DNA of 64,000 nt from contig JAVEUP010000001.1 in NCBI GenBank assembly GCA_034005525.1, positions 83,792-147,791 of the forward strand, written 5' to 3'. This stretch comes from PWXP01 sp034005525 (GTDB lineage Bacteria > Planctomycetota > Planctomycetia > Pirellulales > Thermoguttaceae). The position numbers and the translations under genes are program-made. Below are positions 1 through 8,428 of this stretch, one piece after another. The notes below the pieces were generated by a model. It saw only the letters and a list, made by a program, of their open reading frames with translations, ran no database searches and had not been told where the DNA came from. How positions within the stretch are numbered: position 1 is the first letter of the stretch; each line of letters starts with the position of its first letter.

Positions 1-416
1 GTTGGGTCGGCTGCCTCGGCGTGGACGACTATCGACGGTTCGTCATGCCGCACACGCGCGCAGTGATCGAGGCCGTCGAGCCTCACGCCCCGGTCATCCA
101 TTTTGGCACCGGTAATCCCGCGCTGCTGCCGTCGCTGCGCGAGGCGGGTGGCGGGGTCATCGGGGCCGACTGGCGCATTCCGCTCGACGACGCCTGGGCG
201 GCCATTGGCCACGACCGTGCAATCCAAGGCAGCCTCGATCCCGCCGTGCTGCTTGCCCCGGTTGCGGAAATCGAGCGCCGCGTTGAACAGATTCTTGAAT
301 TGGCCGGTGGCCGTCCGGGCCATATCTTCAACTTAGGGCACGGCGTGTTGCCGCAAACCCCGGTTGAGAACGCCGCGGCACTTGTTGCGATGGTGCATGA
401 ACGAAGCCGCAGGTAG
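1..416 (+). CDS. hemE: Uroporphyrinogen decarboxylase, C-terminal part (partial)
   Basis: This is the last ~137 residues of HemE, cut by the left edge of the window. The reading frame is open from base 3 (W-V-G-C-L-G then DDYRRFV), so the GTG at 21 is not the true start. HemE decarboxylates the four acetate side chains of uroporphyrinogen III to give coproporphyrinogen III in the cytosol. The sequence shows the family's C-terminal hallmarks: VDDYRRFVMPH, the VIHFGTG strand, a QGSLDP motif and the closing FNLGHGVLPQTP loop. The next gene starts 21 bases downstream on the same strand and may share its transcript. The family call is secure. Confidence 0.93.
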   Translation, partial: WVGCLGVDDYRRFVMPHTRAVIEAVEPHAPVIHFGTGNPALLPSLREAGGGVIGADWRIPLDDAWAAIGHDRAIQGSLDPAVLLAPVAEIERRVEQILELAGGRPGHIFNLGHGVLPQTPVENAAALVAMVHERSRR

Positions 417-437
417 ATTGAACGAGTCTGATGTCCC

Positions 438-1709
438 ATGATCGACCCTATTGGCCACTCGCGTTCCTACGCACTTGTCGTGCTGGGCGAAGGAGTCGCC
501 GCGGTGGCGGCGGCGCGGGAGGCCGCGAGGCGCGGGAGGCGGGTGGCGCTGCTGCTGCCTGAGGAACCGGCGCCGAACCCGACTCAACTCAGCAACTTCG
601 CTCGAACCATCCGCGAGTGCCAGGCGAAGCTCGGTCTTGTGCCCCCACCTCCACCCGTTGACGAACCGCGAATCGACATCTTTCGTGGTCCGCTGCGGTT
701 CAGCCGCTACCGGACCGTGTCGGTTGGCGGCATCGAGGTGCGGTTTCGCAGAGCGATCGTTGCCACAGGCTCGCGGCCGGGCCCGGTTGCCCTCGCCGGC
801 GCCGACGCAGCCGGTCCTCTGTACCCCCACAAACTGGACCGGCTCACGGCGCCACCGGGCCGGTTGGCCGTCATCGGAAGCGACGGCGCTGCGTGCTTCT
901 GGGCCCAGCAGTTGCAGCGATTGGGCAGCGAGGTGCATCTGGTCGCTTCCGGGCCCCGGTTGCTCGAAACGTCGGACGAGTTGGCGGCCCGAATCGTGGT
1001 TGGCCAACTTCAAGCCGAAGGAGTGGCGGTGTATGACGGCTGTGAAGAGGTCGTGCTGGACCGGACCGGCAATCGGCGCGGCGTGTTGATACGGCGTGAC
1101 GGACAGCGCGAGAAGGTGTTGGTCGACGAGGTGCTGGTGTGTACCGTACCGCAGCCGAATCTGGCACAGCTGTCCTTGGAAACGGCTGCCGTAAGCTACG
1201 GCGAGCGTGGAATTGGCGTCGACGATTGGTTGCGCACCAGCGAACGGAGCATCTTTGCGGCCGGCGGCGCGTGCGGGTCCGAGTTTGCCTCTCCCGAGGC
1301 CGAAGAGGCTACCGGCCGGCTCGCCGCCCGAAACGCACTGGCCTGGGTTCCCCGCCGCCTGAGCCGGTGCGTCATCCCACGTTGCACGCCAACCGACCCG
1401 CCTGTCGTCGAACTGGGGTTCCGGCCCGGCCGGGCTGCCGCGACCGGCCCACCAGGCGACCGTCGTTGCGTCGAGTTCCGTGAATCAGTGCCCAACCAAT
1501 CGCATGCCCCGCGGGAAGGATGCGTTATCGTTCACGTCGATCACCGCGGACGGCTGCTCGGCGCCACGGTTGCCGCCGTGGGGGCCGAGGAATTGGCCGT
1601 ACCGCTGATGCTCTTGATGCAGCGCCGGTGGCCTCTCCGTGCCCTGGGCGAACTCACAACCTGCCACTCCGGCCGCGCACGCTTGCTGGCCGCCCTGGCG
1701 CAGAAGTAG
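438..1709 (+). CDS. Degenerate pyridine nucleotide-disulfide oxidoreductase-like protein
   Basis: The 423-residue protein has the two-Rossmann layout of FAD/NAD(P) disulfide oxidoreductases (dihydrolipoamide dehydrogenase or mercuric reductase type). A first nucleotide loop lies at 13-25 (LGEGVAA), IVATGSRP at 107-114, a second loop at 143-153 (IGSDGAA), IFAAGGACG at 272-280, and a dimerisation-like C-terminal domain. Several key features are eroded. The CxxxxC redox pair after the first loop is absent, both glycine loops deviate from GxGxxG, and the usual Asp of the second FAD motif (G-D) is replaced. It follows hemE by 21 bases, so a role near porphyrin metabolism is possible but unproven. 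It may bind a nucleotide without disulfide chemistry. Confidence 0.6.
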   Translation: MIDPIGHSRSYALVVLGEGVAAVAAAREAARRGRRVALLLPEEPAPNPTQLSNFARTIRECQAKLGLVPPPPPVDEPRIDIFRGPLRFSRYRTVSVGGIEVRFRRAIVATGSRPGPVALAGADAAGPLYPHKLDRLTAPPGRLAVIGSDGAACFWAQQLQRLGSEVHLVASGPRLLETSDELAARIVVGQLQAEGVAVYDGCEEVVLDRTGNRRGVLIRRDGQREKVLVDEVLVCTVPQPNLAQLSLETAAVSYGERGIGVDDWLRTSERSIFAAGGACGSEFASPEAEEATGRLAARNALAWVPRRLSRCVIPRCTPTDPPVVELGFRPGRAAATGPPGDRRCVEFRESVPNQSHAPREGCVIVHVDHRGRLLGATVAAVGAEELAVPLMLLMQRRWPLRALGELTTCHSGRARLLAALAQK

Positions 1710-1780
1710 CGGCAGCGATCGGACTGGCGCTTGCCCCCATTGTCAAGGTCGCCCCGTTGCATTGTCGTGGCCCGGTGCCC

Positions 1781-2905
1781 TTACTTGCGCCGAGCGTTCC
1801 ACAGGACTGACTGGTCGGTCGTCCGGCCGTGGCCGTCGTGCGGGCAGTGGAAGAAGCCGCGGCCGCTGTTCCAACGCGGCACGAGATCGGGCTCGCCGCG
1901 CAACGTAGCCTCCAGGGCCAACAGGGCGAGCGGTTCCACCGTGTTGAAGTTGGCGTACTTGTGGCTGCCGCTCGGCAAGAAGAAGCCGTTGTGAAACCGC
2001 TGGGTCACGATGTTGTCGCCCAAACGCGAGGCCAGGGCGAGATACGCCGGGTCGTCCGACGCCCGGCACAACTCCAGTACGGCGAACAGGGCCACAGGAT
2101 CCGAGTTGCCCGTCTTGAGGTCCAGCTTCATGCCCTGCCCCGGAGTCGTCCCGAGGTCGCTCAGGCCATTTCCGCGGGCAATGGCGCGGGCAGTTTCCCA
2201 CAGCGCTTCATCGCCCGACAGCCGATAGCCCAGAACGTAGGACCACAACAGGAGCGGGCCTGCCTGACCTGCCCGAATTACTCTGCCTTTCTGCCCGTAG
2301 TACCCGGTGCGCTGGATGACGTGATCGGTCAGGTCGGTGCCGTCGGCCCACATGGGCCGGGCGATATTGGTTTTCGGGTCGTATCCATGCCGGGCCCAGG
2401 CCCGCAGGCCATCGACGGTCCAGGCGAGGAACTTCAGTTCATGGGGCATACCACCCTCGCCGCGGGGCCGGCCGGAAGCCAGATCGATCAGCCGGTGCCC
2501 GCCCCATTGGAACAGGCCACAGTCCATGCGGAGGTGTTCAATATGATGCCGCAGCGCCGCAGCGGCGGCCTCCCGATAGCGGGGATCGTCCGTCAGGCGG
2601 CTCAATGCCACCAGCGTGCGTAACAGGTTCTGCTGGCTGGCAAGGTTCGAGGGAATCCAGGCTTCGCCTTTGTGGATCCAGCGGACCGGTTCGAGGGTGT
2701 CGACGTTCACGCCATCGACAAACAGCGGGGTCGGCGTCTCCCGGTAGGTATCGCGGCCGTGTTCCAGCACGCGGTCGGCAAACGTGCGCACAGCGTCCAG
2801 CCGAGTGGAGTTTGCCCCGGCCCGCGCCGGGACGGCAGGTAGAACGTACAGAAAGGTCAGTGCCGTGGCGGCAAGGGATGCGCAAAGGGCCTTCGTCGTT
2901 GGCAT
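1781..2905 (-). CDS. Secreted (alpha/alpha)6-type polysaccharide enzyme-like protein
   Basis: 374 residues. The ATG at 2905 is preferred because AGGAG lies just upstream and a signal peptide follows (residues 1-30, ending PARAG); the longer frame to 3010 adds a proline-rich stretch unlike a leader. The body is rich in helical repeats with conserved aromatics and His: WIHKGEAWIPSNLASQQN, LFQWGGHRLID, QAGPLLLWSYVLGYRLSGDE, FHNGFFLPSGSHKYANFN. This resembles planctomycete proteins labelled pectate lyase or six-hairpin glycosidase-like. I cannot assign the substrate. It is the last gene of a minus-strand set led by a PEP-CTERM protein, DUF1559 and a lipoprotein, and it probably acts outside the cytoplasm. 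Confidence 0.55.
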   Translation of the reverse strand: MPTTKALCASLAATALTFLYVLPAVPARAGANSTRLDAVRTFADRVLEHGRDTYRETPTPLFVDGVNVDTLEPVRWIHKGEAWIPSNLASQQNLLRTLVALSRLTDDPRYREAAAAALRHHIEHLRMDCGLFQWGGHRLIDLASGRPRGEGGMPHELKFLAWTVDGLRAWARHGYDPKTNIARPMWADGTDLTDHVIQRTGYYGQKGRVIRAGQAGPLLLWSYVLGYRLSGDEALWETARAIARGNGLSDLGTTPGQGMKLDLKTGNSDPVALFAVLELCRASDDPAYLALASRLGDNIVTQRFHNGFFLPSGSHKYANFNTVEPLALLALEATLRGEPDLVPRWNSGRGFFHCPHDGHGRTTDQSVLWNARRK

Positions 2906-3006
2906 GATATCTCCTTGGCGGGCTGTGTAGGTGGGAAACGGCGGGTCTGCGGGCGCTGGCCCGCATGGCTTGACCGATCCGGCCGATCCGCCGGATCGGC
3001 TTCCGT

Positions 3007-3438
3007 TCATTGGCTGGGCGGCAAGGCCGGGGCATCGAAGGGTTCGAGTTGGATATCGAACCGGTTCGAACGGGGCGCGACGGTGAACCGGAGGCCGGAG
3101 GTTTCAAAGCTGGTGTAGTGCGGATGGATTCGATTGGGCGGGGGCGCGTCGGGGTCGTCGCTTTGCGGTTCAGTGATCACAATCTCGTATTCGCCGGCCG
3201 GGGCCCCGTCCGCCGCGGCGAGCGTGCCGAGCCGATAATTGCCCGACGCATCGGTGACGGCCGTCGCGCTGACGGGCGGGTCGGCGCATCGCCACACAAG
3301 CTGCACGTCCTCCAGCGGCGAGCCGTCGTGCGCCGTTACGGTGCCCCGGACGGAATATGTCTTCAAATCACCCCCGCATCCACACAGAACGATGGCCAGG
3401 ACCATGGCGAGGCAGCCTTGCACGACACGACAATTCAT
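3007..3438 (-). CDS. Small lipoprotein with carboxypeptidase-regulatory-like beta domain
   Basis: 143 residues. A type II signal with lipobox LCGC (Cys at about 21) is followed by a single beta-sandwich domain typical of planctomycete small lipoproteins: SVRGTVTAHDGSPLEDV, then DASGNYRLGTL and AGEYEIVI, ending RFDIQLEPF. GGAG lies 8 bases before the ATG. It lies 76 bases after a DUF1559 gene in the same direction. The same pairing recurs at 34359-34829 and 49717-50160, which suggests that the two products work together in the envelope. The molecular function is unknown. The fold assignment rests on the GTV...G.P....V and G.Y.L pattern. Confidence 0.72.
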   Translation of the reverse strand: MNCRVVQGCLAMVLAIVLCGCGGDLKTYSVRGTVTAHDGSPLEDVQLVWRCADPPVSATAVTDASGNYRLGTLAAADGAPAGEYEIVITEPQSDDPDAPPPNRIHPHYTSFETSGLRFTVAPRSNRFDIQLEPFDAPALPPSQ

Positions 3439-3514
3439 GTTCTTCACTCCGGCACGCCGCGGTTGAACCCGGGCTCCCCAGCCGCGGCGCGGGCTGAGAA
3501 GCTGACGTTCGACG

Positions 3515-4429
3515 CTAGAACGCTCCGGACGGAATGACTTCGCCACCGGCGCGGGTAACCAGCTTGCCTGCCACGGCGCTGTCAATTTGCACCGAGATGG
3601 CCTGGACGCTCCCGTCGCAGAAGACGAAATGCACAATGCCCGGATGATCGCTGCCGAAACCGCTCCGATCGCGATCGCGGGCGATCGGGTAGCTTGGCCC
3701 CAGCAGAGTTCCGTTATAGTTGTCGCCGTTGTAGGCACTGCGGGCGCGGGCGGTGCGGTAGGTGACCTCGCCCGCCAGCAGCGTGTTGCTCGTGCCGTCG
3801 CGAATGGATGCGAAATCAGTGTGCGACCGCCAGCCGGTCAGTTTGCGGGGGTGACTGGGAAAGCTGTCGTGATTCCCGTAGACGATTGCGCCATCCTGGT
3901 CCTTGTTCAACCAGCTTGCACCCAGGGAGGTCGTGCCGGTAGTAGCCGAGTAGTCGCTGATTGCCCCCGTCCACTGCCGCGACTGGTCGTGGCCGTGAAC
4001 GCTGTCCGGCGTGGTCCGGGCAAGATAGCCCTGGTGGTTTCTCGAGGGGCAGAGATACATAGCCGGCTGCGCCTCGCGCACCCAGTCGGGCATATCGTAG
4101 AAGCAGCCTTCGGCCATGTCCCAGCCATCGTACACGGCCTGCTGCTCCAGGTACGGCAGGATTTGGAATTGCCAGGTGTGCTGGTGCTCGCTCACCCGGC
4201 TGGACGGGAGCTGCTGCTTGTTGGCCGCGGAGAAATTATGCACCGCCAGACCGATCTGCTTCAGATTGTTCAGGCACTGCGCCCGGCGGGCCGCCTCGCG
4301 CGCCGCTTGCACCGCCGGCAGCAGCAGCGCAATCAAGATGCCGATGATGGTGATGACGACCAGCAACTCGACCAGCGTAAAACCGCTTCCGGGGCTTGGC
4401 TTCGTGGACCGTCGGCTGTCGACAGACAT
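3515..4429 (-). CDS. DUF1559 pseudopilin-like protein
   Basis: 304 residues with a type IV prepilin-like N-terminus: a short basic leader, then GFTLVELLVVITIIGILIA at about 16-34 (prepilin peptidase cleavage expected after G, with Glu5 present), a hydrophobic helix and PAVQAAREAARRAQCLNNLKQI. The rest is the DUF1559 (SBP_bac_10) domain ending with the usual H-x9-DGS box (HFVFCDGSVQAI). The family is greatly expanded in planctomycetes and its role is unknown; an envelope pseudopilus or secretion role is often assumed. It lies between an upstream PEP-CTERM gene and a downstream small lipoprotein, all on the minus strand. Confidence 0.93.
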   Translation of the reverse strand: MSVDSRRSTKPSPGSGFTLVELLVVITIIGILIALLLPAVQAAREAARRAQCLNNLKQIGLAVHNFSAANKQQLPSSRVSEHQHTWQFQILPYLEQQAVYDGWDMAEGCFYDMPDWVREAQPAMYLCPSRNHQGYLARTTPDSVHGHDQSRQWTGAISDYSATTGTTSLGASWLNKDQDGAIVYGNHDSFPSHPRKLTGWRSHTDFASIRDGTSNTLLAGEVTYRTARARSAYNGDNYNGTLLGPSYPIARDRDRSGFGSDHPGIVHFVFCDGSVQAISVQIDSAVAGKLVTRAGGEVIPSGAF

Positions 4430-4622
4430 TCGCTACTCCTTGCGTGAATGGGACTCGGGGCAATTGGCTTTGGAGTGCGGGAATTCATTCCCGCTTTGCT
4501 CTTCCGCGTGCGTGCATTGTTCAATGTCGTCCTAAGACGCCCTCGAAGCGTGACTCACTCGCCGGAAAGCGGCGATACGCCGCAGTCCAAGGCACTTCTG
4601 CCGCGCGGCCCTAGCCACCGTC

Positions 4623-7600
4623 TCAACGTTTCCTGCGCCGGCCCCCGGCCAGCATCACCAGCAGCCCGAGGCATGCCATCAGCAGGGTGCCGGGCTCGGG
4701 AACAGCCAGCACGGCAAACTGGCTGTTGTGGTTGAGCACTGCCCATGCGGCGTGGTTCGCTGTATCGACGCCCCAGGAGCCGAGCAGGGCGCTGAGGTCG
4801 GAGCCATGCTCGCCAGCGAAGTCGGTCCACGAGCCCGCGTAGTCCGCCACGGCCGACTCGCCCATGCCGGAATTGCCGTACACTGCATTGATCCAGTCGC
4901 CGTCGAGCCATGCCAAGAATACGGAGTCATGGTACGGCTGCACAAGCGAGGCATCGTAGCTCATTTGCAGCACGAACGGATCGGTCCGGCCGCTGTCGTC
5001 GCCGTCCATGCCGCTCAGTTGCAGTACGTCGCTTATTAAGTTGCTCAGCGGCGGAAGTGCGGCCGTCTCGGCGGGGCTCGCGGTGCGCCAGGCCATTCCC
5101 ACGTCGAGCGGGCCACCCTGGTTGTTCACGCCGGCCAGCAGGTCGGCGGTGGTCGCCAACGTGTCCGGGTCTACGATCTGCGAGCCCAATCCGGCGAACG
5201 AGCCATTGGCGGCAACCCGGCGGAGGATCGTCGGGTCGTTGGTGCCGAACGCATCGCCCGCCGCGGCCACCTGCACGTGCGCGGAACCGTTCAGGGCCAG
5301 CGAACCGGTCACGTGCAGCGTTCCGGCCGCGACCGTCGTGCCGCCGGTATACGTATTCTCGCCGGCAAGGGTGAGGGTGCCCTGCCCCAACTTCTCCAAC
5401 CCGCCAATGCCGATCACGCCATTGGTATAGGTGACCTCGACACCGTCGTCGACGTCGATGCCGGCAACGAAGGTGCCGCCGATCTGAGCAATCTCGTCGA
5501 GGCTCAGGGCCCGATCGTACACGCGCACATCGTCGATCAGGTGTTGGACGAAGTCGGACGCACTGCCGGGGGCATTGTGGCCGATCAGGAAGCTGCTGTA
5601 CTGGTTGAGGCCTCCCGCCGGCAGGGATCGGCCGGCAACCAGCACGCCATCGGCGTAGAGACGCATGTAGCTCTCCGGCCGGCTGACGACCATGGTTAGA
5701 TGCACCCATTCGTCCTGCGGCAACACGGTGTTGAGCGAGGTTCGTGTCGTGCCAGTCCTGGTTCCATCAATGGCAACCTCGGCGAAGATATTGCCGCTGG
5801 CATCGAAGTCGATCCCTTTGCCGAAACTCCTGAATCCCAAGAGTCTTTGATGATAGTTCGACAGGCCATCGGTTCTTTGCACCCAGGCGGAGATGGTGAA
5901 CTCGCCGGTGAAGGTATCGGCCAGCGTCGTCGTAACGTTGTTCGTCCTGCCGTCAAAAGAGAGCGCCTGGTTAAGACGGCCGAATCGGTCTTCCGTCCAG
6001 GTAGCGCCGTTGACCGTTCCGTGCTTCGCGTTGCCCGAGGCGTCCTGGGCCGTTCCGTCGAACTGCCACCAGGCGGCCAACCCGTCGGCAACATCCAGCA
6101 CGACGCGGTTCGACACCTCGGCGGAAACGCTGTGCCGTAGTGCGCCCCCGTCTATGAGGACGTCCCCGGCTCCGAGCGCGGAGGCGTGGGCGACGTCGAG
6201 CACGCCGGCCTTCACGTGGATGGGACCCGTGTGCGTGTTGGGGCCGGCCAAGGTCACCGTGCCCTCGCCCCTTTGGACAATCGTTCCGGGCCCGGAGATG
6301 GCGCCGCTTACCGTCAGCGCACCGCTGCGGTCGAACACCAAGGCCGTATTGTTGACCACCGGGCCGGTGCCCAGCGTGCCGGTCGTCCCGCCGTCGCCCA
6401 CCTGCAAGGTGCCGGCGTCGATTCGCGTCGTGCCCTCATACGTATTGGTGCCTGCCAAAACCAGCGTGCCGGGGCCGGTCTTCGTGAACCCGCCCAGGCC
6501 CGTGATCGTGCTCCCGGCGCGGAAGTCGAGCGACTGCGCTGCGGTGTTGCCAACGCGAATTTCGTTGCCCGCAACGTCGTCCAGGGCCAACGTGCCCGTA
6601 TAGCGGAAGTAGCCCGTACTGCCGGACGCGACCTCGAGGGCGCCTCCTTGCAGGCGCGACGTCAGACTGTAGGTGGTGTCGGCTTCGTTGAGCCGCAGGA
6701 TTCCGTCGGCTGCCACGTTCAGTTGTCCGGCCCAATCCTTGAAGGCCCTGGGGACCAGGCACACGGCTCCATCGCCGATGGTGCCCACGTCGGCGGGAAA
6801 GTCGGGCAGGCGCGAAGAGTCCCAGCCGGGGCTTCCCAGCGTGTCGATGCTGCCGGTCCCCGAGAAGGTTGCCGACACGGCGGGCAGGACCTCCAGCCGC
6901 GGCGCGAACGAACCGCCGGATTGTTCCTTGCTCCAGAACCGCGCCTGCAAAGTGGCCTCGCTCTTGGCACGAATCATGAAGGTTACAAGCCCGTTGGTGT
7001 CTTCGCGCAGGAAATCGACTAGGGCATCAGTCTTAGCTTGCGTATCGTTCGTCACCACGTATTGCTCGCCATTCGTGGTGAACTCGTAGAGGAAGACCGC
7101 GTTGGCGTCGAAGGCGTTCGCATCCGAACCCGAGGTGGGTACACCGTTGTTGCCGGGCGCATTATTCCACGTGATGGAGCCGGTCCCGGTTTCCGGCCAG
7201 TCTTCACCGAGCCGGCCGGTTCCATAGCTGCCAACGACCAGGGACGCATCACTCAGGCCAAACAGTTCAAACGTGGGGCTGCCGGCGCGTGCGTAGTGGA
7301 ACTCGAGCACGGCGTCGGCCGTCGAGGCAAACACGATTCCACCCTCGGCAAATCGGACGTAGCTCTTTTCGTACCGGTGCTGCCCACTGGTTCCGGGGCT
7401 GAAGCGGGCCGAGAACGTGACGCCGCCGCCGTAGTTGTTATTCGAGTTGTCGGTGATCGACCCGGTAGGTACACCCTCGCCATCCACGTTGTAGTTAAGG
7501 CCCTGGATCGTGGCATCGGCATCGGCGTACAGCAAGACGGGGGCCGCCGAGGCAGCCGCTGGCAACATTATGGCAGCCAGGGCTGCCAGAAGCCACGCCG

Positions 7601-7682
7601 CGGGCATTGTCGCCCGCAGGAACTCGGCATGGCGAGACAACGTCGGTAAACGATGGCCGGATTCCAAAATGACTGTACCCAT
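4623..7682 (-). CDS. PEP-CTERM autotransporter-repeat/LamG surface protein
   Basis: 1019 residues. The ATG at 7682 has GGAG 8 bases upstream. A signal peptide (about 26-47, ending ASAAP) is followed by a DNRLRE/CBM96-like beta domain (about 60-240), autotransporter-associated beta-strand repeats (about 395-500, GTLVLAGTNTYEGTT), a LamG/concanavalin-like domain (about 534-731, starting AAWWQFDGTAQDASGNAKHG), and another beta-strand repeat near 760 (GTLTLAGENTYTGGT). It closes with a PEP-CTERM sorting signal (VPEPGTLL, hydrophobic helix, GGRRRKR). It is expected to be exported, sorted by an exosortase and held at the envelope, perhaps binding carbohydrate. It heads the set 7682-1781. Confidence 0.87.
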   Translation of the reverse strand: MGTVILESGHRLPTLSRHAEFLRATMPAAWLLAALAAIMLPAAASAAPVLLYADADATIQGLNYNVDGEGVPTGSITDNSNNNYGGGVTFSARFSPGTSGQHRYEKSYVRFAEGGIVFASTADAVLEFHYARAGSPTFELFGLSDASLVVGSYGTGRLGEDWPETGTGSITWNNAPGNNGVPTSGSDANAFDANAVFLYEFTTNGEQYVVTNDTQAKTDALVDFLREDTNGLVTFMIRAKSEATLQARFWSKEQSGGSFAPRLEVLPAVSATFSGTGSIDTLGSPGWDSSRLPDFPADVGTIGDGAVCLVPRAFKDWAGQLNVAADGILRLNEADTTYSLTSRLQGGALEVASGSTGYFRYTGTLALDDVAGNEIRVGNTAAQSLDFRAGSTITGLGGFTKTGPGTLVLAGTNTYEGTTRIDAGTLQVGDGGTTGTLGTGPVVNNTALVFDRSGALTVSGAISGPGTIVQRGEGTVTLAGPNTHTGPIHVKAGVLDVAHASALGAGDVLIDGGALRHSVSAEVSNRVVLDVADGLAAWWQFDGTAQDASGNAKHGTVNGATWTEDRFGRLNQALSFDGRTNNVTTTLADTFTGEFTISAWVQRTDGLSNYHQRLLGFRSFGKGIDFDASGNIFAEVAIDGTRTGTTRTSLNTVLPQDEWVHLTMVVSRPESYMRLYADGVLVAGRSLPAGGLNQYSSFLIGHNAPGSASDFVQHLIDDVRVYDRALSLDEIAQIGGTFVAGIDVDDGVEVTYTNGVIGIGGLEKLGQGTLTLAGENTYTGGTTVAAGTLHVTGSLALNGSAHVQVAAAGDAFGTNDPTILRRVAANGSFAGLGSQIVDPDTLATTADLLAGVNNQGGPLDVGMAWRTASPAETAALPPLSNLISDVLQLSGMDGDDSGRTDPFVLQMSYDASLVQPYHDSVFLAWLDGDWINAVYGNSGMGESAVADYAGSWTDFAGEHGSDLSALLGSWGVDTANHAAWAVLNHNSQFAVLAVPEPGTLLMACLGLLVMLAGGRRRKR

Positions 7683-7848
7683 CGGCTCACTCCGCCTGCG
7701 GAAAGGCTCGGTTGGTCGAAGGCGCAAACTCCCGCAATAAGCAGCACCCACACGCCGTTGCCGGGTTTGTCCCGGCGGCAATAAAATCCATGGTGTCGCA
7801 CCTCAAACGGCCGCCGTGTGTTCGCGCGGCTGCCGGGGCACAACAACG

Positions 7849-7867
7849 CGGGCGGCCGAGCCGCCCG
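7849..7867. repeat. GC-rich perfect hairpin (CGGGCGGC-CGA-GCCGCCCG)
   Basis: An 8-bp perfect inverted repeat around CGA lies about 170 bases upstream of the minus-strand PEP-CTERM gene. It could be a small REP-like palindrome or a structured element. It is not followed by a T tract in either direction, so an intrinsic terminator is unlikely. Confidence 0.5.
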
Positions 7868-7984
7868 TATAGTCTGTATTGTAGCAGAGGGAAGCAGGTA
7901 GGACAAACACTTCGTACGCCATGCCGCTACTCTGCGGGGGGGTATGTACGGCCAGTTGGGACGTGAGGGGGGGCGTTGCGTCAC

Positions 7985-8165
7985 CCCGGATTATTCAAAT
8001 GCGTAGGGTGGGTCAAGGTCGCGTAAGTCCTTGGTGGGCCTGCGCAAGCCAGACCGGGGGTGGTTTGCACGTCGTGCGCTGGAAGCAGGCCCGGCAAAGC
8101 GACCGAAGGCCCACCAGGGTCTTAGCTTGCTTGTCACCACCCTACATCGTCATGAATAATCCGGG
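7985..8165. mobile_element. MITE-like element with perfect 13-bp terminal inverted repeats
   Basis: The element starts CCCGGATTATTCA and ends TGAATAATCCGGG, a perfect 13-bp TIR. Inside are sub-terminal arms GTAGGGTGGGTCAAGGTCGC and CACCACCCTAC. It has no coding capacity. An inverted homologous copy lies at 9695-9868 and a third at 42493-42655. The size (181 bp), TIRs and copy number fit a MITE. The source transposase is unknown. Confidence 0.75.
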
Positions 8166-8428
8166 CTTGCCGGAACCACCCCGGAGACTCCCCGCGGACG
8201 CCGGCACCTTCCCTTGCTCCTCGGCCGCCATCTGTGCGTGGCGAAGTCTACAAGATTCACCACGTAGCATGAGTATTGGCTGTTGCGGCCCGTTGTCCAA
8301 CTTGGCGCCGTCATGTACGATACGGCTACCGAAGGAGTTGCTGGAGCGGAAACAGGACGATGTGGTCTTGTCCGAGCAGGTGGCTCATCCAACCATCGGC
8401 TCGTGTTTCGGGCGAGCATCAACAACGT

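Larger units (their letters stand above)
7683..8428. other. 746-base intergenic region between divergent genes
   Basis: No convincing gene is seen here. The region holds a short GC-rich hairpin (7849-7867) and a 181-bp TIR-bounded element (7985-8165). It must also contain the promoters of the divergent PEP-CTERM gene and the ketosynthase-like gene, but no clear -35/-10 pair was recognised. A frame upstream of 8429 that could extend the ketosynthase-like protein is Arg/Cys/Ser-rich and unlike any family member. Confidence 0.6.

Noticed and set aside
8276..8428. Upstream extension of the ketosynthase-like protein
   Set aside because: The extra residues are Arg/Cys/Ser/Trp-rich with no family similarity. 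Similarity begins at 8429.
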